A stretch of DNA of 64,000 bases from Burkholderia sp. Bp9142 (GCF_003853415.1 NZ_QTPP01000011.1:62001-126000), one strand, 5' to 3'; counted from the stretch's first letter, positions 1 through 9,003 are shown. Made by a program: numbers and translations. The notes: generated by a model not told the origin, from the letters alone.

Positions 1-2
1 TC

Positions 3-1079
3 GACCTGGGTCGAATCCGCCGCGCTGCACGCGCCGCCGAGGCGCGGCGCCTGACGCTCCACGTTGCCGTGCAAGGTACGCCCAACGATTCTGCCGCTGC
101 TCAGATTCTGGCAACGCTAGGCACAAGCGCGTTCCGGTTGTTCTGTACACCGGTCGTCAATCTGTTCGAGCGCGCGGCAACCCCGATCCAGCTCACGAGC
201 AGCGATGCGGCCTATCCCATCGTCCCGATTCCGTTGGCGACTGGAATCCCCCTCAGCGTCTATTCGATCAAAGGCGTGTACCTGGGCGATCGTACGGAAT
301 GGGAGAAGGACAAGGTGCCTGGTGTCGCGCACCCGACCTCCAGAATTCGAGTATTGCCGTATCGGGCGTTTAGTCACACGCAGTCCCCGGAGGCTTCCAC
401 CGTGTACTGGGTCGCCTGCCGAGATCCAGAAGCTGCGCCAAGCGCCGCGTTTACAACACCGTTACTGACATTGTTGAATTTAAACGGTCATCCTGCGAAT
501 CCGCGACATCCACAGGTCGACGTCGACGTGCTGGCAACAAACGGCGAACTGCCATCGCGCTTGCCGATCGGCGCGCCAGATAGCGATCTTCTGTACGAAG
601 GCTCCGCGCTCACCTGCCCCATTACCCTGCTTTCACGGCCAACCTTGCCGGCATCCCTGCCGCGTGGGCACGGAGCGCTATGGCGCGTCCTGTCGGCCCT
701 GGCACCTCACCCGCTCGATTTGACGCGATCCGGATTGCCGGCCTTGAAGGACTTTCTCCGTCAACATGCCCCGCGATCCAGCGTCGTGGCTCAGCGTTGT
801 ATCGATGCGATCGTAGACCTCAGCTACAAACCGGCGATCAGGTGGATGTCTCTCGACAACCAGTTCCCGTCATTTGTTCGTGGCGTGGAAATCCTGCTTT
901 CGTTCTCGGAGGCTGCGACACGAAATGTTAGCCTGCATCGGTTCTCGGCCATCATGGACCCGTTCTTCGGCCCCTACGCTCACTCCAACAGCTACATTCA
1001 ACTCGTCATTCTGTCGGCCGAGACCGGCAAAGAGCTTTTGCGATGCACGCCACGCCCCGGGACGCGATCGCTGGTTTAG
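3..1079 (+). CDS. TssF-like T6SS baseplate protein, C-terminal part (5' end outside window)
   Basis: TssF (ImpG/VasA) is a baseplate wedge component of the type VI secretion machine that normally works with TssG. The frame is open from base 3, so the start lies upstream of the window. The visible 358 residues align by eye along their whole length with the second TssF at 2458-4269: both carry an RLFCTP(V/I)VNLF core and end in a similar stretch (YIQLVILS...RCTPRPGT here, FVQLVVMS...RCAPRPGT there). Only 1 base separates its stop from the stop of the convergent gene at 1081. No tssG follows, which is unusual because tssF and tssG are normally adjacent. The family call is firm. Whether it is a functional baseplate part or an island-borne paralogue is not decided by the sequence. 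Confidence 0.8.
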   Translation, partial: DLGRIRRAARAAEARRLTLHVAVQGTPNDSAAAQILATLGTSAFRLFCTPVVNLFERAATPIQLTSSDAAYPIVPIPLATGIPLSVYSIKGVYLGDRTEWEKDKVPGVAHPTSRIRVLPYRAFSHTQSPEASTVYWVACRDPEAAPSAAFTTPLLTLLNLNGHPANPRHPQVDVDVLATNGELPSRLPIGAPDSDLLYEGSALTCPITLLSRPTLPASLPRGHGALWRVLSALAPHPLDLTRSGLPALKDFLRQHAPRSSVVAQRCIDAIVDLSYKPAIRWMSLDNQFPSFVRGVEILLSFSEAATRNVSLHRFSAIMDPFFGPYAHSNSYIQLVILSAETGKELLRCTPRPGTRSLV

Positions 1080-1080
1080 T

Positions 1081-1653
1081 TCAGTGAACATATCCAGCAA
1101 GAATCCCGACACTGCCTCCGGCCTGGAAACCCACCGTCTGCCCGCGCATGAACAATACAGCCGGCGCCTCGGAAATTGCGCGCGTGAGCAACCAGCTGAA
1201 ACCAGGGTTTGATAGACCGGTTGCCATCAATGCGGGGTTCATGCCAAGCAACATCGCATCACCTGCCCAACCGTAAAGCGCCGACAGCGACCCGTCGACA
1301 TAAATCGTTCCACCCTGAAAATCCGATCGCGACAACTCTGTACCGCGAAACGCGCTCGTCATGTAGATGCTGCCGTAACTCGGGAAGTCCAACGTGGAAC
1401 CCGCCGCCCCGACGCTGCGGCCCCGGATCGGCGGCAACTTGATTTCCGGTATCGAGATTTTCGGCAATTTGATTTTCGGGATCTTCAGGCCTGCGCCGAT
1501 TCCGATGCCGACGCCACCGTAATAGAAGCTCTGATCGTGCTTCTCAGGGTCAGTCAGCACGATCGTGCCACCGGTTGCCGTCACGATCTCGACACTCAGG
1601 CCACCACCTGCCCCGGTGTTATAGGTCCACTTGCTCAGCCTCAAGAATGACAT
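1081..1653 (-). CDS. Gly-rich hypothetical protein of the T6SS island
   Basis: A 190-residue protein with no family I can name with certainty. It is rich in Gly, Ala and Ile. Residues about 45-55 read YGGVGIGIGAG, then residues about 57-77 hold a short run of I/L-P-K/E-I repeats (IPKIKLPKISIPEIKLPP), followed by a Gly/Ala-rich hydrophobic half ending in GGSVGILAGYVH. There is no clear signal peptide. The ATG has a purine-rich, G-rich stretch (GGGGCGCGGG) just upstream. It lies 21 bases downstream of the DUF3592 gene on the same strand, so the two are probably one transcript. Its place between two tssF-like genes suggests T6SS cargo or an accessory role, but toxin, immunity or structural function cannot be told apart here. 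Confidence 0.55.
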   Translation of the reverse strand: MSFLRLSKWTYNTGAGGGLSVEIVTATGGTIVLTDPEKHDQSFYYGGVGIGIGAGLKIPKIKLPKISIPEIKLPPIRGRSVGAAGSTLDFPSYGSIYMTSAFRGTELSRSDFQGGTIYVDGSLSALYGWAGDAMLLGMNPALMATGLSNPGFSWLLTRAISEAPAVLFMRGQTVGFQAGGSVGILAGYVH

Positions 1654-1674
1654 GCCCGCGCCCCAGTGATCCGG

Positions 1675-2052
1675 CTATTGTCGTGACGGAAGGTTGATCA
1701 GCCCACAAACGATGAAGCCCAATCCGAAGACAGCGAAAAAGACCACATTCCCCCAGATCGCATCGAATCGATCGATTCTCGCAGTCGGAATCGGATTCTC
1801 GGCGAGATAACGCACCTGCGGTCGATCGCCGACAGCCATTTTCGACACGATCCCGCCCTGCGGATACGAGACGTGTTCGCCGGCCTTCGTCACGAACTCG
1901 ATCTCCGGGTGATACCCGCCCGCGTTCAACTTCACCACTTCGCCGGGCACCATGATCGACGTCCGCATGAATTCACGCGTCAGCTGAACGTTTATCGCCG
2001 CTGCGATCAAAAAGCCGACTCCAATCACGACAAAGGCTACGGCCTTGTACAT
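1675..2052 (-). CDS. DUF3592-type small membrane protein
   Basis: A 125-residue protein with two membrane segments: residues about 3-23 (VAFVVIGVGFLIAAAINV) and about 100-120 (VVFFAVFGLGFIVCGLINL). Between them is a roughly 70-residue soluble domain with the typical DUF3592 features G-(E/T)-V near its start, YHPEIEF, and V(G)D-x-x-x-V-x-Y. The ATG at 2052 was chosen over an upstream start because the first membrane segment begins right after it, and the upstream 21 residues are polar and unlike the family. DUF3592 proteins have no settled function. Pairing with the Gly-rich gene at 1081 makes it a candidate membrane partner or immunity protein, which is inference only. Confidence 0.65.
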   Translation of the reverse strand: MYKAVAFVVIGVGFLIAAAINVQLTREFMRTSIMVPGEVVKLNAGGYHPEIEFVTKAGEHVSYPQGGIVSKMAVGDRPQVRYLAENPIPTARIDRFDAIWGNVVFFAVFGLGFIVCGLINLPSRQ

Positions 2053-2457
2053 AAATGTGCTCGCTCGTTCGTTCGTCAAATGGCAGTCGGAATCATACAC
2101 AACGCGGCCCCGCACACCGAACTACCTTGCGACATCCCGCCCCGAAAAGGATTAGAACGTAAGTTTGTCGAACGTATGATCGTCGGCCAGTCAAAAATGA
2201 CCTTGTGCAGCGACGATTGTGGCCCGTGGGGCTGCATCTTGAAATGGGGCGGAAGGCAGCGGGGCCGGCGTAATGCAAAGCCGTTTCGGGTTCGCTGATC
2301 GTGGAATTGGGCCTCCCCGAGTCGATCGACGAGCTTTTTCCGTCAAGCGGTTATCATAGCAACGTCAGACGTTTAGCGTGCCCGACACCATTCAGCGCAA
2401 CCGAAACAGGCGGCGAATATATCGGTTCGCCGCCTTGCCGGTTCATCACTTCACGCA
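2053..2457. other. 405-bp intergenic region, divergent between DUF3592 and tssF
   Basis: No convincing gene is seen on either strand; the open frames here have no family likeness and no ribosome site. It should hold the divergent promoters of the DUF3592 pair and of the tssF-like gene. A near -10 motif (TATCAT) lies at about 2353, but no good -35 is seen. The tssF-proximal end contains the hairpin listed separately at 2409-2434. Confidence 0.5.
2409..2434 (+). repeat. Perfect 9-bp hairpin in the tssF leader
   Basis: Arms GGCGGCGAA (2409-2417) and TTCGCCGCC (2426-2434) enclose an 8-base AT-rich loop. The hairpin ends 23 bases before the tssF ATG at 2458, and no Shine-Dalgarno sequence is seen between them. 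It is not followed by a T-run, so it is not an intrinsic terminator. It could influence translation of tssF or be the footprint of a DNA-binding protein. Confidence 0.5.
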
Positions 2458-4269
2458 ATGGATCAACTGCTTCCGCACTACGAACGAGAACTTGCGCTAC
2501 TGCGCCAATCGATTGGAACCTTCGCGACACGCTATCCCAAAATTGCTGTTCGCCTGGGGATTTCCGGCGACCATTCCGAAGATCCCCATATCGAACGGAT
2601 GTTGCAATCGTTCGCCCTCCTCGCCGCAGATATAGGCAGTCGGCTTGAAGATAACTATCCGGAATTCGCCGAAGCCCTCCTCGGCATGCTGTATCCCCAG
2701 TATCTTCGAACGGTTCCTGCGTGCGCAATCGCCCAGTTCGATGTCTCAGACATGTTCGAAAAGCTCACTGAGCCATCGCTCATTGCCCGCGGCACAGAGC
2801 TGGCGAGCAAAACGGAAGACTGCCTCTTCCGAACCGTATATGACGTAACGTTAGCTCCCGTGCGAATTTCGGCTGCGCGCTACGCCCCGGCGACTGCAGT
2901 TCCCTCCGACGTCGTCCTGCCCGCCGGCACAACCGGCCTGCTCTCCATCACCTTTGCGGTTGCACGCCCCGACTTTCGCATCGAAGCCGTTCCCGGCCCG
3001 TTGCGCGTCCATGTCAACGGCCCCTGCGAAGTCGTCGGCGCGGCAATGGATACGATGACGATGCGCACGGCAGCCGCCTTCGTCGAAAACGCCGAACGTC
3101 GCTGGTCGACGCTGACCACACTGCCTCTCGCTGCCGCCGGCTACGATGAGCCCGAGAAGCTGCTCGACGAAGACGACGGACCTCCGGCCCTGCGGCTACT
3201 GAGCGAATATTTTGCGTTTCCGAAGAAGTTCGATTTTGTTGACGTCGACCTCGCCGCGCTCGCGCATACGGCGGGCTCCAGCCAGCAACTTACCTTGCAT
3301 CTCGCCATTTGCGGCGTTCATCCAGATTCGTGGACGGCACAGCGACTAAAGAATCTGTCGGCGGACAATCTGAGGCTCTTTTGCACACCGATCGTCAATC
3401 TGTTCCGGCTTTCGTCGCTGCCACTCAAGCGGAGTCCGATCACGAACACGTACCCCGTGCAATCCCAGAATACGGGCGTTGCCGGTGTCGAAGTTTGGTC
3501 TGTCGAGTCGGTCCGTGCCACGACAGGCAGCTCCAGAGCGAACATCATCCATCCATTCGTGTCGCTCATGCACGGCAGTTCCGACAAACCGACCGGCCCC
3601 TACTGGGTTCTCGTGCACCATAACGCGGCCTCGCCATCGGGAAAAAAGGAAACCGCGCTCAACCTGGTGGACCTCGACGGCCGACCGATAACCGGCACCG
3701 TAATCGAACAGATAACTGCAGACGTCATCTGTTCGAATGGCAATTTCCCTCGGACGATGCGGGCCGGCGCCGAAGATGGTGACCTGGTAAACGAGCAGGG
3801 AACGATGGTTTCGCGCATCGTGATGCTGGACGCACCGACAGAAGTCGCGCGATTGTCGAGCGAAGGCGAGGCAGCTTGGCGGCTCATCACGCAGTTCGCC
3901 CCGCACTCGATCGAATTGACTCGCACCGGACTTACGGAGCTGAAACGCCTGTTCCGTCAGTTCACTGCTCAATCCGCTGGACACGCGAAACTCCTCGACG
4001 GACTGACGAACTTGAGCCATCGAACCAAACAACTCTGGCTTCCAGGAAAACCAATGCCGAGTTTCGTTCGGGGTTTGGAAGTAACGTTGACGGTCGACGA
4101 ACAAGCGTTTGCCGCCGTCAGTTTGAACGCATTCATCAGCGTAATGGATCACTTCTTCACCGTGCATGCGCCGACGACAAGCTTTGTCCAACTTGTCGTG
4201 ATGTCGACCAACTCCGGCGCGGAAATTCGACGTTGCGCGCCACGACCAGGCACAATCATGCTCGCCTGA
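2458..4269 (+). CDS. tssF: TssF-like T6SS baseplate protein
   Basis: A 603-residue protein of full family length (TssF is usually about 590-630). The N-terminus MDQLLPHYERELALLRQ, then FATRYPKIAVRLG and EALLGMLYPQYLRTVPA, is the diagnostic start of TssF/ImpG/VasA; this also fixes the ATG at 2458 despite a weak ribosome site. TssF forms the baseplate wedge with TssE, TssG and TssK in the cytoplasm. Here it is an orphan: the next gene is a convergent PAAR gene 51 bases on, and no tssG, tssE, tssB/C or hcp is in the window. It is a paralogue of the partial gene at 3-1079. Divergence between the copies suggests old duplication or independent arrival. Confidence 0.88.
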   Translation: MDQLLPHYERELALLRQSIGTFATRYPKIAVRLGISGDHSEDPHIERMLQSFALLAADIGSRLEDNYPEFAEALLGMLYPQYLRTVPACAIAQFDVSDMFEKLTEPSLIARGTELASKTEDCLFRTVYDVTLAPVRISAARYAPATAVPSDVVLPAGTTGLLSITFAVARPDFRIEAVPGPLRVHVNGPCEVVGAAMDTMTMRTAAAFVENAERRWSTLTTLPLAAAGYDEPEKLLDEDDGPPALRLLSEYFAFPKKFDFVDVDLAALAHTAGSSQQLTLHLAICGVHPDSWTAQRLKNLSADNLRLFCTPIVNLFRLSSLPLKRSPITNTYPVQSQNTGVAGVEVWSVESVRATTGSSRANIIHPFVSLMHGSSDKPTGPYWVLVHHNAASPSGKKETALNLVDLDGRPITGTVIEQITADVICSNGNFPRTMRAGAEDGDLVNEQGTMVSRIVMLDAPTEVARLSSEGEAAWRLITQFAPHSIELTRTGLTELKRLFRQFTAQSAGHAKLLDGLTNLSHRTKQLWLPGKPMPSFVRGLEVTLTVDEQAFAAVSLNAFISVMDHFFTVHAPTTSFVQLVVMSTNSGAEIRRCAPRPGTIMLA

Positions 4270-4320
4270 TTTTCCTGCCTCCAAACTGCGACGATCGAGT
4301 CACCCTACAACTCGTGTAGA

Positions 4321-4572
4321 TTAGGTAAGGCTCGAAATCAGGTGACAACCGCAGGTCGCCCTGTGACCGTGCCGAGCAATCGGAACACCATCATCTGTCA
4401 TCGATTCATCACCCTCTTCGATCAAATTCGGTTTGACGTCCGGGTGTTGCGGGCAAGTTACCTCATCTCCCTTGCGAGCAACGAAACGACCGTCGAAACG
4501 CATCGTCGACGAACCCGTGATCACCTTGCCGCCGTGGTCGGTATCATCGCCGACGCGGATGAGATTCATCAT
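4321..4572 (-). CDS. PAAR-domain T6SS spike-tip protein
   Basis: An 83-residue protein that is only a PAAR domain. It opens IRVGDDTDHGGKVITGSSTM and continues with ARKGDEVTCPQH, an EGD loop, GVPIARHGH and CGCHLI, the paired half-repeats with Cys/His ligands that form the zinc-binding cone sharpening the VgrG spike. An AAGG sits about 10 bases before the first of two adjacent ATG codons. It is the last gene of a module on this strand (vgrG, DUF4123, effector, two immunity-like genes, PAAR), starting 11 bases after the stop of the second immunity gene. No C-terminal toxin is fused. Confidence 0.9.
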   Translation of the reverse strand: MMNLIRVGDDTDHGGKVITGSSTMRFDGRFVARKGDEVTCPQHPDVKPNLIEEGDESMTDDGVPIARHGHRATCGCHLISSLT

Positions 4573-4583
4573 CGTAGAATGCC

Positions 4584-5315
4584 TTACGAACGATAGCGAA
4601 AATAGTGAATGCCATATTCGAGATCTCGATTATCCGGCCTCATCTGCTTTGACGAACGCACGAGACTAATCCTACGTACGTCGCTCCAGCCGTAGCACGA
4701 GAAAATTACTTCGGCCAATCTAGCAAAGTGCTTCATCTTCAGATAAGCGCGGTAAAACAAGATCCAGAATATCAATAGAGAAAAGGCACCTGCCCCGCCT
4801 AGGACTATCATGAGAGTCATCCCGTCGATACCATCAGCGTCACGTGACAACATGAAGCACATTAGCGCGTAGATCGGCACAAAAAACCACAGCATGATCT
4901 TCATCAGCCAACGATAAAGAGCCGTTCTTCCCCTCGTTGCATGCGGATACACTGCGACCATGTCGTCCCGAACTCTCCGAATTGAATAGGCGAAGTAGCG
5001 GTCACGCGGCCTCAGTTCAGCAACGATTTCGACCTCGTCGCCGTCTTTCATCGGCATCTTCCAGAGCCATCCCTCGATCTGCTTGCCGTCGAGTTCAAAC
5101 TCCACCCAGTCCGCTTCCTCCTCGGAATTCGCAGACGATTGGATCAACCCGATCGCCGATGCTCCCATGCCGGCCAACGCAGCACCCGCCGCCGTTGCCT
5201 GCATATAGGCATGCTCCGTTTCACTCAAGACGAAGTCCTGCTGGCGACGCCGGCACTTCAGCCTGCTGATCGTGCCTCGCAGCACCTGAACTGCATACTC
5301 TCGCTCAGAACTCAT
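4584..5315 (-). CDS. Putative T6SS immunity membrane protein, copy 2
   Basis: 243 residues, near-identical in plan and most of its sequence to the copy at 5332-6063. A short Ala/Gly-rich hydrophobic stretch lies at residues about 40-57, a soluble region rich in acidic residues (WVEFELDGKQIEGWLW) at 70-125, and two clear membrane helices at about 137-156 and 167-190, followed by a basic C-terminus ending YGIHYFRYRS. The start at MSSEREY is supported by GGCGGA seven bases upstream; the longer frame upstream has no ribosome site. It lies 16 bases after copy 1, downstream of the pore-forming effector. Membrane location fits protection against an inner-membrane pore former. The immunity role is inferred from position and topology; the family has also been labelled a putative effector in some annotations. 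Confidence 0.65.
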   Translation of the reverse strand: MSSEREYAVQVLRGTISRLKCRRRQQDFVLSETEHAYMQATAAGAALAGMGASAIGLIQSSANSEEEADWVEFELDGKQIEGWLWKMPMKDGDEVEIVAELRPRDRYFAYSIRRVRDDMVAVYPHATRGRTALYRWLMKIMLWFFVPIYALMCFMLSRDADGIDGMTLMIVLGGAGAFSLLIFWILFYRAYLKMKHFARLAEVIFSCYGWSDVRRISLVRSSKQMRPDNRDLEYGIHYFRYRS

Positions 5316-5331
5316 GCCATTTCCGCCCCCT

Positions 5332-6063
5332 TCAAGGCCGATAACGAAAGTAGTGAATACCATATTCGAGATCTCGACTCTCCGGTTTCATCTGCTTCGA
5401 CGACCGCACAAGATTAATCCTACGCACATCGCTCCAGCCATAGCACGAGAAAATTACTTCAGCCAATTTGGCAAAGTGCCTCATCTTTAGATAAGCGCGG
5501 TGAAATAGTATCCAGAAGATCATTAGAGCAGCGGCGCCGGTTATGCCGAGGAAGATTATGAGCGTCGTTCTTTCAACGCCATCTGCATCGCGGAATAACA
5601 GAATGCACAACAACCCAAAAATAGGCACGAAGAGACTCAGCATAATCTTCATAAGCCATCGATAAAGTGCTGACCTCCCTCTCGTTGCGTGCGGATACAC
5701 CGCAACCACATCATCATTGACCCTTCGGACGGAGTAGGCGAAGTATCGATCCCGTGGCCTCAACTCAGCAACGATCTCCACCTCGTCACCATCTTTCATC
5801 GGCATCTTCCACAGCCATCCTTCGATCTGCTTGCCATTCAGTTCAAACTCCACCCAGTCTGCTTCCTCCTCAGAATCCGCAGATGATTGGATCAACCCGA
5901 TCGCCAATGCTCCCATGCCAGCCAAGGCAGCGCCTGCGGCCGTTGCCTGCATATAAGCATGCTGCGTTTCACTCAAGACGAAGTCCTGCTGACGACGTCG
6001 GCTCTTCAACTTGCTGATCGTCCCTCGCAGCACCTGAACCGCATATTCACGCTCCGAGCTCAT
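5332..6063 (-). CDS. Putative T6SS immunity membrane protein, copy 1
   Basis: 243 residues with the same topology as the downstream copy (4584-5315). The ATG at 6063 overlaps the effector stop in an ATGA arrangement (6060-6063), so translation is probably coupled to the toxin, as expected for an immunity gene. Differences from copy 2 cluster in the membrane helices and the loop between them (for example LSLFVPIFGLLCILLF here against LWFFVPIYALMCFMLS), while the soluble segment and both ends are almost unchanged. That pattern would fit recognition of different pore-forming domains by the two copies. Role inferred, not shown. Confidence 0.68.
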   Translation of the reverse strand: MSSEREYAVQVLRGTISKLKSRRRQQDFVLSETQHAYMQATAAGAALAGMGALAIGLIQSSADSEEEADWVEFELNGKQIEGWLWKMPMKDGDEVEIVAELRPRDRYFAYSVRRVNDDVVAVYPHATRGRSALYRWLMKIMLSLFVPIFGLLCILLFRDADGVERTTLIIFLGITGAAALMIFWILFHRAYLKMRHFAKLAEVIFSCYGWSDVRRINLVRSSKQMKPESRDLEYGIHYFRYRP

Positions 6064-8960
6064 GCCATCTCCACCATCGCTTTGTCGAAGGCTTTTTCCT
6101 GTTGTGCCATATCCGAATATTTGCCAACGCTGTGATCTTTCACACGCAGAATACTTTCTTGACCGGTGCCAAATGCGCAACGCGAACACCACGACTCCAA
6201 CTCATCGGGGGTCACGAAATCGGCGAGAGTCTGCAACGCGAGCACCGCGATCGTCGCCTCCCACGTAATCAACATACTGACCACTCTGAGCGACGCAACT
6301 ACTGCCACTCGCGTCGCCACAGTCTCGACCGCCATGATGACGACGCGATTCCCCGAGCGCGACGCTAATTTCTTGAACAACGGCGCTGCGGTACTGATTG
6401 CGTCGATCACGAATGCCGTACCTGCGGCCGCCCCGACCAATGTCTTTAGACCGAGAAGGAACGCCACTTCGTACTGACCACTCTTCAACACCTTAGTGGT
6501 CGCCTTATAATCAAGCCAAGATGCAACAAATGCACCGGTTCCCGAAAGAAACCCTCCCACCATCTTCCAACTCATCGTCCGAACAGCCTTCTTCAGCGTC
6601 CCGTAATACGGAGTCATCGTGATTGTGATGATCGACGCACTGAGTGATGCGCCAGACTTGATCAACTTGGCGTTGGTATCTTCGTCCTTGGCTTCCGACA
6701 ACAGATGCCAGAAGTTCACCAACTCGCATAGCGCAGCAATCACCGCGATACGACCGAGGCGAAGCTCCTTCATCGCGTTCGAGTCCTTGTCCGCCTTCAA
6801 CTTTTCCCATACCTCATACAACTCGGTGGTCGGGTTAGGCCCAGCCTTTGTCGACCCTGCTAACACGGTTCGTGCTGTGCGAAAACGCTGCAAGATTTCG
6901 CTTCGGCTCACCTTGTCATACTGAGCCTGCTTGCGAACAAGTGCCAGTGCATCCTCGACCGGTATCCCCGCTCGCTGGAGAAACAGCGTCTGAACAATCT
7001 TCTCCCCGACGAAGTCCCCCAACTTATTGACTCGGAGTTTCTCGAAAACCCGATCACCAATAGCCATGAGTAATACGTCACGCCCTTGCTCTTTGTACGT
7101 TGCCCCTAAGTACGAGATCTTCGCTTGGTTTGTTTCGAGCGCCAACTTCGAATATTTCTTGTAATAATCGACCAGTTTGCCAATGTACTTCACCGCCGTT
7201 ACGACGTATTTGACACCATCGTCCTCTAGCGGCTTATCCTTGTGCTCCAATGCGCTGGCGAGAAATTTCTCAAGTTCCTCGCGCCCCGCAGGATGATTCA
7301 TGGCAACTGCCCGCCAAACGATGCTTTCCTTGTCCGTCGGCTTCCAGCGGCCAACCAGATCATCGAGAATCGCAACCCCTTTGGGCGTTGATCCCAACCC
7401 GTCGATTGCCATTGCAACGACAACCTCGAATTCGAAGCTATCACTGAGATCGTCGCAGTAATAGTCCTCCAGCGTATCCGCAAGAAGCGGTGCTCGCAGC
7501 CATTTTCCAACATCATTGCTGCGTGTGTCCTGCAACTGGAACACCGCGTTCTGCAATTTCTTGTATGGCTTGCGGAAATCCTCGATCTGCTTGCGCTGAA
7601 GTCGGGCTTCGTACCGAGACCATTCAGATTTCTGCATTCTGTCTAGATTGCGATCATGGAACCCGGGTTGCGCTTTCGCATACTCACGCGCTTCGTTCAT
7701 GATCTCATCGCGGTACTTGCCAAGGTAAGGCGCACTTGAATTTGCGCTGCCCGCGCGACTAAATCGTCCAATCTGGATAAGACGCGTCTGATAGCTCCCC
7801 GGAATGTTATTGGCAGCCATCCAGTCGAGATCATCATAGTACGCATTGACCTCTTGGGCACGTGCAGCATCCGCGCCCGCCAGTGCTCTGGTGCGTTGCG
7901 CCGCCAAACCCGCGCGGGCCGTCGCCGAACCGAGCGGAGTCATGGCATGCGCCTCTTTCGCCATCGCCTCCTGAGTTGCAAGGTTCTGTTTTGTACGCGA
8001 ATCGACGATACGTTTGGCGGTGTCGATGTCGTTCAGGGCCATCACTTTCATGCCGAGTTCCTGCTGCGACCCATAGCGGTCAAGCCAAGACACTGGATCG
8101 TTGCGAAAGCCATTCAGCTCATGAACGTTGCCGACTGCATCCCACAAGGCGAGCAACATCGGGGGAAAGATCGGCGGAGTTGCCCCGCCACCACCGGCAT
8201 CGGCTTTTCCAACTTGGCCCATCATTTTCACAAGCGACTGGCTCGCCGATGCTGGCGATGCCTGCCGAATGTTCAAGGGATAACGTGAGACCTCACGGGC
8301 GAGCAGATTTTCTCGATAGCTTCCATCGTCAGCAGTAAAGCGCTGCTTATCGTCAAGCAAACCAAGCTGCTTCGCATCAAGGCCCGGCATATACTCCAGC
8401 ACATCGTTGATAGAAGACTCCGTTGCAACGACTGCGTGACCCGCCCCGTCCTTTCCGGTGGAGATCCATTTTGACGGCTCGATCCATTGCATGCGTTGTT
8501 TACGCAAGTCGACGTATATCTCGTATTTGTCGAAAGTCCGTGGATGCCATGCAAGTTGCGAAAACGCAATATAAACCTTGCCCGTACATAGTTCGGGTTG
8601 CTCGATCGCGATGACGTCCATCGGAACCGCAATGCTCGTCTTGGCACATGCCGGATGGGTGGTTGGAATCGACGGCAGCGGTCGCGATTGCTTCCACAAC
8701 CTGCCGTCTTCAGTCACCTTGTATGCTTCCCAGTAACTGGTACCCCGTGCGCCTACTTCGTAGAAAAGATAGAGCCAACCGTCGCGCAAAGTCCGCAGGC
8801 CATACTGGTGCTCGGTGAGACCGACATTCGTCACGCGATCGCCGGTGATGCCAGCGGGCATCTTTGCCTTCACCGATTTAGGCAAGACGGCGTACCGCAC
8901 CGGCAAGATCGGCAGTCCCGTCTTCTCACAGTTGGCACATTTCCGGTTATTTGCTGCCAT
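6060..8960 (-). CDS. VasX-like / BTH_I2691-family T6SS pore-forming effector
   Basis: A 966-residue protein. The N-terminus begins with a CxxC (residues 9-12, KCANCEKTGLPILPVRYAV), then a MIX-like segment (YGLRTLRDGWLYLFYE, then YWEAYKV) that marks T6SS effectors of the VasX/BTH_I2691 group. The middle is long, polar and helical. The C-terminal third has a cluster of hydrophobic helices at residues about 775-782, 800-816, 831-856 and 871-909, like colicin-type membrane-permeabilising domains. The ATG at 8960 has GAAGAGAG upstream. It sits 43 bases after the DUF4123 adaptor and overlaps the immunity-like gene, matching the vgrG-adaptor-vasX-immunity order known from Vibrio cholerae (vasW, vasX, tsiV2). 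Pore formation is inferred from the hydrophobic C-terminus. Confidence 0.82.
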   Translation of the reverse strand: MAANNRKCANCEKTGLPILPVRYAVLPKSVKAKMPAGITGDRVTNVGLTEHQYGLRTLRDGWLYLFYEVGARGTSYWEAYKVTEDGRLWKQSRPLPSIPTTHPACAKTSIAVPMDVIAIEQPELCTGKVYIAFSQLAWHPRTFDKYEIYVDLRKQRMQWIEPSKWISTGKDGAGHAVVATESSINDVLEYMPGLDAKQLGLLDDKQRFTADDGSYRENLLAREVSRYPLNIRQASPASASQSLVKMMGQVGKADAGGGGATPPIFPPMLLALWDAVGNVHELNGFRNDPVSWLDRYGSQQELGMKVMALNDIDTAKRIVDSRTKQNLATQEAMAKEAHAMTPLGSATARAGLAAQRTRALAGADAARAQEVNAYYDDLDWMAANNIPGSYQTRLIQIGRFSRAGSANSSAPYLGKYRDEIMNEAREYAKAQPGFHDRNLDRMQKSEWSRYEARLQRKQIEDFRKPYKKLQNAVFQLQDTRSNDVGKWLRAPLLADTLEDYYCDDLSDSFEFEVVVAMAIDGLGSTPKGVAILDDLVGRWKPTDKESIVWRAVAMNHPAGREELEKFLASALEHKDKPLEDDGVKYVVTAVKYIGKLVDYYKKYSKLALETNQAKISYLGATYKEQGRDVLLMAIGDRVFEKLRVNKLGDFVGEKIVQTLFLQRAGIPVEDALALVRKQAQYDKVSRSEILQRFRTARTVLAGSTKAGPNPTTELYEVWEKLKADKDSNAMKELRLGRIAVIAALCELVNFWHLLSEAKDEDTNAKLIKSGASLSASIITITMTPYYGTLKKAVRTMSWKMVGGFLSGTGAFVASWLDYKATTKVLKSGQYEVAFLLGLKTLVGAAAGTAFVIDAISTAAPLFKKLASRSGNRVVIMAVETVATRVAVVASLRVVSMLITWEATIAVLALQTLADFVTPDELESWCSRCAFGTGQESILRVKDHSVGKYSDMAQQEKAFDKAMVEMA

Positions 8961-9003
8961 ACGCTCTCTTCGTATTGAATTCAGGCAATCTTGCCGACAC
9001 CAA

